64,000 bases of DNA, taken from positions 2,604,001-2,668,000 of the forward strand of contig CM074766.1 in NCBI GenBank assembly GCA_037355855.1, in the 5' to 3' direction. How positions within the stretch are numbered: the first letter of the stretch is position 1; each line of letters opens with the position of its first letter. The DNA comes from Pseudo-nitzschia pungens (lineage: Eukaryota > Bacillariophyta > Bacillariophyceae > Bacillariales > Bacillariaceae). The notes below the pieces were generated by a model. It had not been told where the DNA came from, searched no databases, and worked only from the letters and a program-made list of their open reading frames with translations. Of this stretch, positions 10,833 to 21,200 are shown piece by piece. Made by a program: the position numbers and the translations under genes.

Positions 10833-11913
10833 TCAGTCCTTCTTGGCAGCATCCTTCTTCAGCCCACGTTTTCTGATTCCGAGATGCATGTTCATGATGA
10901 TTTTCGACACGACGGAGTTCGGCAATACATCAAGAATCCAACCCTGGATAGCATGCAACAAAAAGGGAGACACGACGCAATCGTCGTAGCCGACCCACTT
11001 GATGGCCAAGGCGACAAATTCCGGTGGGCTGGGAACCATCAGACTCTTGCGTTGCTTGGCCAATTTTGTGGCAACGTAGAAGGGAATTTGGCACTGGCAG
11101 GTGACGCCCTTGGCCTTGTATTCCGCATTGAGGGCGCGCGAGAATTTCTCGATGAAACTCTTGGAGCCCGAGTATTCGGCCAAGAGGGGCAGGTCGTACA
11201 TGGCCGAAGCGGACGAAATGTTGACGATGGCTCCCTTCTTGCGCTCCACCATGCCGGGAAGCACCATTCGCGTCATCCAGACGGTGCTGTCGATGTTCAT
11301 GGTCATCAAATCCTGCACCTCGCTGTCGGTCAGTTCGTGGAAGAACATGGGATAGCGGTAGCTGACACCCACATTGTTGACCAAGACACCGACCTCCAGT
11401 GCCTTGACAGCCTTGGCTACCCTCTCTTGGGCAGCCTTGTCGAATTTGGAGTAATCGCAAACCAAGTAGGAAACATCGACGCCGTAGTTCTTGGCTTCGA
11501 TTTCCTTCTTCACGTCCTGCAACTTAGACTCGGTTCGGCTGATCAAAAGGATGCTCATTCCCTTCTTGGCAAAGGCGAAGGCATATGCTTTTCCGATGCC
11601 ATCTGTCGAGCACAGAGGTAGGTAGATACAAGAGAGAACAATGCGACGATGGTTGCGTGAGACGAATAGAGTGGCTCAACCCTGCTGTGCTCCCACTCCG
11701 CATATCGAAGATGTCGCCGGGCTGCATTGCGGAGAACCTGTCTCCGTTGCACTTACCGGTGGCTCCGGTAATCACCGCCCATTTCCCATACTTCTTGAAG
11801 TTTTTCGCCGGTCGGAGGAACGTCTTGTAGAGGTTCGAGACTGCCTTCAAACCAAGGTTGAGGGCGGCAAGAAGTACAATCCCGCTGGAAACTTGTTCGA
11901 AAGTGAGAGACAT
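10833..11913 (-). CDS. Very-long-chain 3-oxoacyl-CoA reductase (KCR / 17-beta-HSD12-like SDR)
   Basis: Short-chain dehydrogenase that should reduce 3-ketoacyl-CoA with NADPH, the second step of fatty acid elongation in the ER. Exon 1 is 11913-11757 and exon 2 is 11602-10833; removing the 154-base intron (GTAAGT...CAG) joins VITGAT to DGIGKAYA and gives the KCR cofactor signature TGATDGIGKAYA at residues 49-60. The product is 308 aa, the usual family length. NNVG (about 128-131), a serine near 183, and YSGSK with Y196 and K200 make up the catalytic set. Residues 8-30 are a hydrophobic membrane anchor, and the C-terminus ends KKDAAKKD, a lysine-rich end compatible with ER retrieval. It could serve another 3-keto-lipid or steroid substrate, but the sequence pattern favours KCR. 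Confidence 0.92.
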
Positions 11914-12360
11914 TGTTTCGTAGTCGGAGGTGGAAATGATAAGAAGAACAATTCACGAGAGTCGTCTCCGGTTTAGTTTGAATGCGGGAATATGGTGTAA
12001 TCCGCGTGCAAGACTGTTTCGCAGGAGTAAACCTTACGTACACGCGATGGATCGAGGTATCCGCTATCCGCTTTGCACAAACGAAGCCTTTCTCATCCCC
12101 AAACAAATACCGTACTGTAATTTTTTGAGAAATTGTGCGGTAACCCGTTTTCTGATCGCGTGAAATCGACGGCTACTCACTCAATTTGCGATGTTGTCGT
12201 CATCGAATATCCGGGGTTCTTCTGCGTGGGCATACTCGTAGGTTCTCGACCTACAATATGTATCTTTCGTAGTTCCATAGGATAGTCAAATTGATGGCAC
12301 GTCGCGTTTCGTAACGACGGATTGCTTCGTATTATTATATTTACCAAAAAACGTTCGTGG
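11914..12360. other. Intergenic region between the reductase gene and the Crypton
   Basis: Contains the probable reductase promoter next to its start. No further gene is seen. AT content rises toward the transposon end. Confidence 0.4.
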
Positions 12361-12658
12361 GTCAGATACTTTCGTGCTGTGTCAGATACATGCGCGTGCG
12401 CGCTTTAAAAAAGCAGTATTTAATAATATCTGATCAATACTCCTTTAATTAATAAGTACACTTATTAATTACTGTATCAGCGTACAAGCAGTACGAAAGT
12501 TGTAATCTTCTTAGTCACTTCTTACTTCGAGTATTTTATTGAAGAACCATCGCTTGCGACGCACAAGAAATAAACAATTCTGCGACACACAAGAAATAAA
12601 CAATTCACTGCTATGTATTTTAAGAAACAAACACTATTTCTAGCCCCGGTGTGACTGT

Positions 12659-12846
12659 GAGACAAACACACAAACAACGAAACAAACGAAACAAACGAAA
12701 CAAACGAAACAAACGAAACAAACAAAACAAACGAAACGAAACACACGAAACACATGAAACAAACGAAACGAAACACACGGAAAGACACGAAACACACGAA
12801 ACTAAACTAAACAAATGAAACAACAGAACAAACAAAAAACACACGC
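12659..12846. repeat. AAACG/AAACA low-complexity tandem repeat
   Basis: Imperfect repetition of AAACGAAAC and AAACAAACG immediately beyond the stop codon of the recombinase gene. It keeps several frames open and gives artificial Cys/Phe/Val-rich translations. Similar biased sequence lies at the other end of the element. Confidence 0.85.
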
Positions 12847-12878
12847 ATGTAAACCGTCAGATTAATTATCGTAGTACA

Positions 12879-15125
12879 TTAAATTGTTTGAAGAATTTGG
12901 TTGTTGTCTTGTACGGAGCCTCGTGGTTGTCGTTGTTGTCGTGGTTGTGCCGCTGCCGGCGTTTCCATCGTAAACGACTTAGCCTTTATGAGATGTTTGT
13001 GGAGCGTTGAAAGAGTCTTCTTATTGGTGGTTGCCATGAACTGATCTCCTTCTTTCAGCACTGCATCCAATGATTCCCCGGCAGCAACTCGACCCTTCAC
13101 AAACTCCATTATATATTTGAGTCTTGAGAATTGCTTCTGGTCAGCAGCGTTGTAATGCTTTCGCCATTTATTGCGACTCTTCTTCTCAAGCTCTTCAATC
13201 CCACCAGGGAAATTGTCGTTGTCTTCGAACTCGCCAAGCCCAAACCACTCGTTCCACATCGACGAAACGGACGTATGTTTTCGAAACAATGTTTTTCGGA
13301 CGACGAGGGATCGATTACCCGCCGCGCCATTTGCTGCTGTTGCTGTTGCTGCTGTTGGTGCTGCGACTTGTTGTATGAGTGGGTGACTAAACACGTGCTG
13401 CATAAAATCGATGATTTGATTGGTCCTCGTATCCTGCTGATCTCTGAATTCAGTAACTGAATGCTCTAAACGTTGAAAGCCTCGTTCATAGTCCCGTGAC
13501 AAATTACAGATTTCGGAATGAATGTTGTGCAACCGGTCACGAAATCCTGGAAGAGCAACATCCATACTCCGTTCGATCGACGTAGTTTCTGAAGTTGTTT
13601 CAACGACCATCACCTTGGCAATGAGTGCCTCCTGATAATCCTTGAACAACTGTGTTCTGAAAACGGGCAAGGAGAAGACCTTATGATTCCTACCCTTGTG
13701 GAGTAACATGGCAGCATCCTGCAGTACGACACACTGTAAATTGAGTAGAAGGTCAAAGAATGCTCTGGCTGTTGTTCGCTCCGGTTTCCCGTCGACTGTC
13801 TTGATTGCGTTCTCGAAGAATGGAAAAACTTGATCTCGAAGCTCTTGCGGTGGGTCCAGGGTATTTCGTGGCAAGTAGTAACCACGTCTATCTTGCGAAT
13901 GCCCTGCCATCGCTCGCATTGCCTTCAACGGTAGCTTCGCCGAATATCGATCCTCTCGTACATTAAGATTCCAATTTCCGAGCATCTTGATAAACTCTGG
14001 ATCAACCTCTTTCAACTCTAAATCAACCGCACCTGTGCCACGGCCGAAGTGGACAAAATGCTTGGACGCGATTTGCAACGTGTTGCATGCATTTTTCATG
14101 GTTTTCGCATAAGCTTGATCCGTGATGGATTTCGTGCTCATGGGTTTGGTACAGTCGGTGAGTAATTTGACGTCAAACCAGGATTCGTTCACTCCAAAGT
14201 CGTATACAGCAAGCTCCCCTGTCAAATGGAACCGTGCCATCAAGTAGAAACCCAACGCACCAATGGGACACATGGCAACGTTTTTGTTTCTTATCACCCG
14301 TCCATACAATGTTTTGTTACCGTTTGTTTTCCCCGTGGCGATTTTCATGATCAAGATTTGGCACGGATGGACGCCTTCGTCAAGTTTAAGAATATTGCAC
14401 AGATCAGACAGCTCGCATTTGAATAAGGATTCGCCCCGCAACACACCACCATGCGTCATAAGGAAACAGTATCGATCCCTCAACGCAGCAATGTGGTAAT
14501 AGTCTCTGTTACGATTCTTTGCAAACAAGAAATCTTCGATGCGCTCGATGTTCTGAACGTTCATGTACGGTGACAACATGTGGTCTATCTTCTCATCGTA
14601 TCGTGCCTTTTTGACTCGTTGTTTCCTTTCACTCACGACCTTCATCAACTGATTAACTCTATCCGATCGAACCTGTTCTGACGTAAGATTATTGGCGTTT
14701 TGACTTTGCTGGTGTTTCAACAATCTGAGACACGCGCACAAGGTGTGATTCACTACGTCGAGTCCTACAGGATCTTCGGCGCTTTCGTGGTAGAGTTTGG
14801 CCTCGCAATTGTCGTTGCGGTTGTTGTACCTGTCCATGACGGCGTTGAAATCGTCGACGTCGAAGATCGGTTGTACTGCGTCGGTTTTCTTCTTGCGCCC
14901 TCTTTTTCTTCTTGCACGATACGCATGGTAGAAAACAAAGCCAAACACCTTTTCCTCTGTCACTGTTTCGGGATAATCCAGGAAACCAAATACAGTTCTA
15001 CAGTACTCTTTGAATTCTGCTTGTTTCCTCGCATAGGCAAGTCTTGTATTCTCTGGAACACCATCAACGTCATCCTGTTGGACCTGCCTTGCTGCTTGGG
15101 CAAATAAACCACTTGTGTAAGACAT
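12879..15125 (-). CDS. Crypton tyrosine recombinase with GCR1-like C-terminal domain
   Basis: Transposase of a Crypton: a tyrosine recombinase that cuts and rejoins DNA through a covalent 3'-phosphotyrosine. In the 748-aa protein the core-binding helices occupy about 25-190; the catalytic domain shows GGVLRGES with R230, HFGR with H359 and R362, and DRYSAKLPLKAMRAMAGH with the candidate nucleophile Y394, followed by YYLPRNTLDPPQELR and VFPFFE, a block typical of Crypton recombinases. Residues about 623-715 (WNEWFGLGEF... WRKHYN... FSRLKYIMEFVKGR) match the GCR1_C DNA-binding domain that Cryptons carry. The frame is complete, starts at ATG and has no stops or frameshifts, so the enzyme may still be active. 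It is unlike the flanking housekeeping genes in base composition. Confidence 0.87.
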   Translation of the reverse strand: MSYTSGLFAQAARQVQQDDVDGVPENTRLAYARKQAEFKEYCRTVFGFLDYPETVTEEKVFGFVFYHAYRARRKRGRKKKTDAVQPIFDVDDFNAVMDRYNNRNDNCEAKLYHESAEDPVGLDVVNHTLCACLRLLKHQQSQNANNLTSEQVRSDRVNQLMKVVSERKQRVKKARYDEKIDHMLSPYMNVQNIERIEDFLFAKNRNRDYYHIAALRDRYCFLMTHGGVLRGESLFKCELSDLCNILKLDEGVHPCQILIMKIATGKTNGNKTLYGRVIRNKNVAMCPIGALGFYLMARFHLTGELAVYDFGVNESWFDVKLLTDCTKPMSTKSITDQAYAKTMKNACNTLQIASKHFVHFGRGTGAVDLELKEVDPEFIKMLGNWNLNVREDRYSAKLPLKAMRAMAGHSQDRRGYYLPRNTLDPPQELRDQVFPFFENAIKTVDGKPERTTARAFFDLLLNLQCVVLQDAAMLLHKGRNHKVFSLPVFRTQLFKDYQEALIAKVMVVETTSETTSIERSMDVALPGFRDRLHNIHSEICNLSRDYERGFQRLEHSVTEFRDQQDTRTNQIIDFMQHVFSHPLIQQVAAPTAATATAANGAAGNRSLVVRKTLFRKHTSVSSMWNEWFGLGEFEDNDNFPGGIEELEKKSRNKWRKHYNAADQKQFSRLKYIMEFVKGRVAAGESLDAVLKEGDQFMATTNKKTLSTLHKHLIKAKSFTMETPAAAQPRQQRQPRGSVQDNNQILQTI

Positions 15126-15130
15126 TGCGC

Positions 15131-15430
15131 TGGAGATTTCGTGTTTCGGTGTTTTGGCGTTTTGGCGTTGTGGCGTTGTGGCGTTTTGGCGTTTTGTTTA
15201 GTCGTTCGTCGTTGTGTTTTGCTGGTGTTGTTTCGGCGTTTCGGCGTTTCTGCGTTGCGGCGTTTCGGCGTTTCGCTTGTTTTGGCGCTTGTTTCCTTCT
15301 TGTTTGTTGGAGGTTTGCTTGCTGGAGACAAAGGGGAGTGTTTTTGTTGAGGGTAATGGGTGTTTTTAGCTGCTGTACTTGTTGTTGTTGTTGTTGTTGT
15401 TGTCGTTGTTGTCGTCGTTGCGAAATTTAA
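15131..15430. repeat. GTTTTGGCG / GTTGTTGTT low-complexity repeats
   Basis: Tandem GGCGTTTTGGCGTTGTGGCG units (about 15140-15300) followed by a GTT/GTC run (15376-15418), just upstream of the recombinase start. The G/T strand bias mirrors the A/C bias at the other end of the element. Confidence 0.8.
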
Positions 15431-15775
15431 ATTTATGTGTTTGTTCTTTTTGTTGATGTGTGTTCGTTGTCTTGTTGTCTTTGCGTTTCGGCATTTCGAA
15501 TCGAAATTTATGTGTTTCTTTTTAAAAAGTGTTTGTTTCTTACTACATATGGAGTTGTTTGTTTCTTAATACATAAGGAGTTTGTTTCTGTGTCAGAAAG
15601 TTTGTTTCTTTGAAAGTATTCTTCTCACAAGCACCTCAAGGGCTTGCGATTGCGCGTATTATGGTTGAATTTGATTGGTTAATAATTAGTCCCAAGCACT
15701 TACGATAGTGTGTCAGAAAAAGGGATGGTAACGATTAAAAGTGCACGCAAATTGTTAAGAGAGGTGTCAGATACT

Positions 15776-16223
15776 GTTTATATATACTAATAATAATCTC
15801 TTATTATTTTTAGAAAAAAATCACACAAAAAGGGTTGAACATTCTCGAAATTACGCTACAAGTAACCTTACTACTTGTACAGTAATCCTTACCAGTTTTG
15901 AAACAAGTAATAGGGTGCATCGTATCGTACGCGAGCATCGATGGAAGTACGTACTACGTACCAGATTAAAGACGAGGTAACTTACGGTATTGTTGGAAAA
16001 CGCTCGAAACCTGAACAACCTACAACCTTTGCCGGACCCGGTTCACTCTATTGTCAGTCGTGTGGTAACACCGCTTCTGCGTACCAATTGCGGATCCCGA
16101 CATCTGTTGCAACCTCCGCAGACGGAAAGAGTTTCATCCCGTCTCGATCTATCCGAAGAATGAAGTAATCAACCGTGTGAAGTGGGTCCTACAACACAAA
16201 GCAGTGCAGTAGACTACGGTATC
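15776..16223. promoter_or_regulatory. Intergenic region upstream of the helicase-associated-domain gene
   Basis: No gene is seen. CAAGTAACCTTACTACTTG (15849-15867) is an interrupted inverted repeat, GTACGTACTACGTACC lies at about 15946, and GAGGTAACTTACGG at about 15973. These are the same words found in other intergenic regions here and probably belong to the promoter of the downstream gene. Confidence 0.45.
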
Positions 16224-17914
16224 ATGGGTATCGTCCGCAATCTTGCAATACCGCAACTGCTGCAGACATTGCTCATTGTGCTCGTTGCTTTTCCACCACT
16301 TTTCACGCTCGGAATGGTAACGGAGGGTCCGAGCAGACAGAAACAGCACGAACGCGTACAACAGTTGCTTCCGTCCAACGACAATTGGAATTCGTTGTCC
16401 GCGACAACCTCGCTCCAAGATCACCTACGGGTCCAGGAAATATTGAGGAACCGGAATGCCCGAAGGAAACCCCGGCTCGAAGCTGCTGATTCTATATTTA
16501 AAACGAGTTTCCACGACAACATCGACGAGACCGACAACAGAGAGGATGAGCTTTGGTTGTCCCTCCCAAGAAAACCAAAAAAGGATAGCGTCCAAGTTCG
16601 CCGCCGTAGCAGGAGGATAAAAAAGGGAAAGAAATACAACAGCAAAAAATCCTCTATAACGGTTCAGACGACAACCAGCTCCAACGGATTGCACATTCCT
16701 TTCGAGGATACGCTGCGGGCATTGCGCGCCTATCACGAGGAACATTCTCATCTCGTATTGCCACGACGGTATCCGGTCCCGGAATCTTCTTCCTATCCTT
16801 CTGCGTGGCATGGCATCGATCTGCCAGGGACGGTCTACACTATGCGGTGGTGGCAACTCCACGTGAAAAACCAGCCCAGTCGAGTGAGTGAATTAAACCG
16901 AATAGGATTTGTCTGGGAGAGGCTCCAACCCGAGTGGAACCTGATACTAGAGAGTCTCATCATCTACAAAGCAATGTACGGAAACACGTTGGTCCCTTCC
17001 ACCTTTGTGGTACCAAGCGATGACGAACGATGGCCCAAGGCATGCTGGGGAATCTCCCTGGGAAACTCTGTTTACAAGATCAGAAACAGGGGCGATTACC
17101 TCGGTGGAAGAAACAGCAACAGCTGGTCCCGCAGGGAGCAGCTGGATGCTCTTGGATTCGTCTGGGATGTCCAAGAACTGCGATTTTCCAAGTTTCGAAT
17201 CGCGCTCGAACTATACGGCAAAATCGAGCAGGAGCAACCGGGGTCGGGCCACTCGGGAGCGCTGAAGGTGCCCTCCCGATTCGTCGTTCCCCGCAGCAGT
17301 CGTTGGCCAACGGGCCTCTGGGGATACCGTCTCGGCGAGCGATGCACGCAAGTCCGGCAGAAGGAATTGTACATCAAGGGGCATCCCGATCGGGTCAAGC
17401 GCCTGGCCGACGTGGGGTTCTACGTTGCGGGGGGCAACAACAATCTCCGGTGGCTGGAAGTCGTTCACGCGGCCGCGGTGTATTCGCAAATGAACAACAA
17501 CAAGCTCGATGTTCCCACCAAGTTTGTGGTTCCGGCACCGCCTCGTCGGGTTGCAGTGGTGTCTTCGAACGGTGTCGATACCGAGGAGGATCGACGAGTC
17601 ACTCGTGTCGTGGGCAGCGACGATGCATGGCCTTGGCCCGGTGAGTTTGATGCCACAAAACAATCGGGGGATTTGCGACATAAAAAAATGTCGGACCGGT
17701 ATGGAAAGAGGATTTACTCACAGCTTCCATTTCTGCATTTTGCAACTATGAAACAGAATATCTTTGGGGATTTCCACTAGGTCAGAGGCTTCGTGACATT
17801 CGAGTCAAGGGAAACTATTTGAAAGGGAAACACAGTGATTCCCGTCGCAGACAACTTGATGCGCTGGGATTCAACTGGGCACCAAAGCGAGGGCGTCGTT
17901 CAGGCAACAACTGA
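16224..17914 (+). CDS. Helicase-associated-domain repeat protein
   Basis: Two exons, 16224-17640 and 17757-17914; the 116-base intron (GTGAGT...CAG) joins WPWP to EYLWGFPLGQRLRDIR and completes the last repeat. The product is 524 aa. Residues about 1-30 (starting MGIVRNLAIPQLLQTLLIVL) are hydrophobic and may be a signal peptide or anchor. A basic Lys/Arg region near 125-150 follows. From about 160 there are four helicase-associated (HA) domains, each with the pattern 'Y...H....VP..F.VP....WP...WG..LG..v..IR....Y......R...L...GF.W'. HA domains occur in tandem in many stramenopile proteins and are thought to bind nucleic acid; no helicase core is present here. The open frame extends 14 codons further back only to a GTG, so I chose the ATG. 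Function is unknown beyond the domain. Confidence 0.85.
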
Positions 17915-18258
17915 ATTGATTTCTTCGGAGATCGTTTTGTATTCCACCTAATGCGGTCTTTACGCCCCTTCCCTCGGACTGACGGAATGACTTCTTAACT
18001 CATTATTCCATCATTATTTAGAACCCCCACGGGTAATACGTTTGGTTATTGTTCAAAACGGAAAAGGGGCGAAAGGTTTACAGAGAACAATCCAACAAAT
18101 AGCTATTTCTTCTTTTTCTTTACGCAGATTACCGCCCACAACTATCGTTGCAGTGACCCGACTGGGACTGTGGTGTAGTATAGAGTTTGTGGTTTAGTAT
18201 AGAGTTTCCGATGCGCGAACTAAAATTCACCGACCGGTGATATCCATTTCTCCGTTGT
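17915..18258. other. Convergent 3' intergenic region
   Basis: Lies between the ends of two converging genes and holds nothing recognisable apart from a short direct repeat, GTATAGAGTTT, at 18177 and 18198 (GTGGTTTAGTATAGAGTTT context). Confidence 0.4.
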
Positions 18259-21200
18259 TCAGCGCCGTCGCCTGCCACCTCCGCTGTTATAGGGCCCATC
18301 GTCATTGTTCCTTCTGTTTCGGTCCACAGACCTCTCTCCGCGGTGATCGTCTCTTCCGGGCCCACCGCCCCTGTCATTTCCACCACGATGGTTATCTCGA
18401 CCACCCGATCGGCCGCCTCTATCTCCACCAAACCGTTCTCCTCTGTTGTCTCCGCGATCCCCTCTGTTGTCTCCCCGATAATCATCATCGTACCGACCTC
18501 CTCTTCTGGGGGGTGGGCCATCCGATCTTCCTCTGTAGGAAGACTCACCACCGCCGTGTCGTCCTCTGGATTGCTGAGCATCGTCACCCCTCCGTCTTTG
18601 TTGCAAACCGTCATCGCGCCTGCCCCGTTCCTGGCTGTTTCTGCCTCCGTCGTCGCGTCGATCTTGTTCCTGGTTGCTCCTCCCTCTGTCATCGCGTCGG
18701 TTGCTGTTGCTGTTGCTATTGCTATTGCTGTTATTGTTATTGTCCTGGTTATTCCTTCCTCCGTCGTCGCGTCGATCGTGTTCCTGGTTATTCCTCCCTC
18801 TGTCATCGCGTCTGTTACTACCACTGCTGTGATTGTCGTGGTTATTCCTTCCTCCGTCGTCGCGTCGATCGTGTTCCTGGTTATTCCTCCCTCTGTCATC
18901 GCGTCTGTTACTACCACTGCTGTGATTGTCGTGGTTATTCCTTACTCCGTCGTCGCGTCGATCGTGTTCCTGGTTATTCCTCCCTCTGTCATCGCGTCTG
19001 TTACTACCACTGCCGTGATTGTCCTGGTTGTTCCTTCCTCCGTCGTCGCGTCGATCGTGTTCCTGGTTATTCCTCCCTCTGTCATCGCGTCTGCCATTGC
19101 TGCTATTGTCCTGGTTATTCCTTCCTCCGTCGTATCGTCTGCCACGATCTTGGCTGTTCCTGCCTCCATCGTCGGACCTCCTCCCGCCGCCGCCACCGCC
19201 GCCGCCGCCACCCCTGTTTTGCGGGTTGATAGTTTCCCGGGAACTTCGTCGTTCCAGTCCCTGGTTGCTGCTGCTGCTGTTGTTGTTGCTGTTGCTGCTG
19301 TTCTTGTTTCGGTCCCGATCACCGGCGCTTTTTTCTCCGTCGTCGGTTCCCCCTTGCTTGGCATCGCTGGGGGCAGCGGGACGGGATTTCGACTCCTCGA
19401 CCGTTTTCATGGTTTTTGCAGTTTGCTCCTCCGCTGCCTTGTTGGTCTTGGACGTTGTGGATTGCGTTTGCGTCTCGGTTTTGGGATTGGCTTTGGGTTT
19501 GGTGACACGGCTTTCCTCGGCCGGGCCGGGATCCTGCTTGGGTGCTTTGTGTTTCTCGTCGTCTTTCTTGTCGCCTTTGGTTTCGTCCCCGGTATTCGTG
19601 GCAAAGGGTTGCTCGTTCGCTGCGGTTTCCTTGTGGTCATTCGGATTCGCTTGCTTGGCATTGGCATTGGCATTGGCATCGGCGTTGGCATCGCTCGCGT
19701 CGTGCGCGTTCCGGGTACCTTTGCCTTTGGTGCCGGTCTCGGGCACAACTTCTTTCTCCGCATCCTTCATTTCTTCGTCCATTTCTTCGTCCGGTTTGGT
19801 TTCGTCCTTCTTGGTCTCTGGATTGGCATTGTCGTTGGCATTGTCGTTGGCGTTGTCGTTGCCAACAATCTCCATGGGGCTGGCAGTGTCTTTCTTCGTC
19901 TCATCGTTTTCGTTTTCGTTTTCGTTGTTCTCTTTCTCTTTGTCGTTTTCGGTTTCGTTTTCGTTTTCGGTTTCGTTTTCGTTTTCGTTGTCGGAGTCGT
20001 CCACCTTCGGCATCTCGCCCGGAATGTCCTTCCCGTGGGTCTGCCTGTACCATTCCCGGGTGATCTTTTCGAGATCACCGGGTTTCCGACACTTGCTCAC
20101 GAGCGGCAATTGGTGTTTGGCGTACAATCGCATGGCTCTCCAGGTAAAGAGGGAATCGTTCTTTGGGTGGTATTCGTCCTCGATGCCCGATTCGGGGTCG
20201 AGGGCCTCGACGTAGGGTTCCAGGTGTTTCTCCAGCGTCGGGATTTGGTGCCGGAGATCTCCGGGCAGAACGGCGGCGGCCGTCGTTCTCGTTGCGAACG
20301 TTGTTTTTGGTGTTGTTTCGTTCGCGGCGCGGGTCTCCCCGACTCGCCTCCGCTTGTTGGGACCCGCGCCCTCCTCGGTGTTGGCGTTGGCGTTGTGGAT
20401 CGCGTCGGAGAGAACGATCGCGGGGTTGCGCTTGAATTGCGGCGCAAAGGCGCTCGCCGCGCACTTTTGCTTCTTCCAGGTGCGCCAGTCGTCCTCTCTC
20501 CCGTTCGCCAGTATGGACTCCCACAGAATGGCGTGGAGCTGCGGGCGATCGTTTTGGAGGAGCTTGCGGGCCCGGTCCAGGAGACCCGCGAGCGCCTTTT
20601 TCAGCGGCGGCGACTCGGAGCCGAGGTGGGACGCAACGATCAGGAACTGCGTCACCACGCTGGATCGAAAGGAGGGGTCGTCGATCTGGAACGGGAGCAG
20701 CGCGGACGAGGTCAGATACTTGCTTGTGGTGGTGGTGGTGGTGGTCGTTGCGACCGCGTGGTGGTCCGCAGTGTTATCGTTGTCGTTGTCGTTGTCGAAT
20801 TTGGCAGTGCCGATGCTACCGCTGCCGGTGGTTGCCGCCGCCGATTCCATGGCTGCCAGCGTCAATTTGAGCTTTTTGATGAACTCACCGACATTGATTT
20901 TGTTGGGATTCGCAAAGTCGGTTTGCAGCGACCAAAAGGCCTCGTACAAGTTGTAGTCGATCGTGGTCGACGCCGACGACGACGAAGGGAGCGTTGTCGG
21001 GATCGCTGCCGCCCCACTACCACTATCACCACCACCACCACCACCACCAGCAGATGACGACAGCGACAAGGACAACGACTCGTCGAACGCCGCCCTGTCC
21101 TCGAAGCCGGTCTCGTTGGTCGTGTGAAAGGTTCCCCAGGATTTCAGGGAGGACTTGTCGGCGATGGAAAAGCCCCGGGCCAGTGCCCAGAGAATCCGTC

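Larger units (their letters stand above)
12361..15775 (-). mobile_element. Crypton-type tyrosine-recombinase DNA transposon
   Basis: A single 748-aa tyrosine recombinase with a GCR1-like DNA-binding domain is set in AT-rich flanks and has no terminal inverted repeats, as expected for Cryptons, which move as circles by site-specific recombination. The word GTCAGATACT occurs at 12361-12370 and 15766-15775, and the longer GTGTCAGATAC at 12379-12389 and 15764-15774, in the same orientation; I take these as the likely ends. Shortened GTGTCAGA copies also lie at 15590-15597 and 15710-15717, so the exact right end is uncertain. Strongly biased simple repeats lie just inside both ends. Confidence 0.65.

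Noticed and set aside
12522..12844. Cys/Phe/Val-rich reverse frames next to the Crypton recombinase
   Set aside because: They translate the AAACG/AAACA simple repeat.
16182..16223. GTG start for the helicase-associated-domain protein
   Set aside because: An in-frame ATG at 16224 starts a good hydrophobic N-terminus; nuclear genes rarely use GTG.
18343..21057. A 904-codon forward open frame opposite the THOC1-like gene
   Set aside because: Its translation is Val/Ile/Phe/Ser-rich low complexity, the mirror of the repeat-rich reverse-strand gene; the reverse frame has the conserved motifs.
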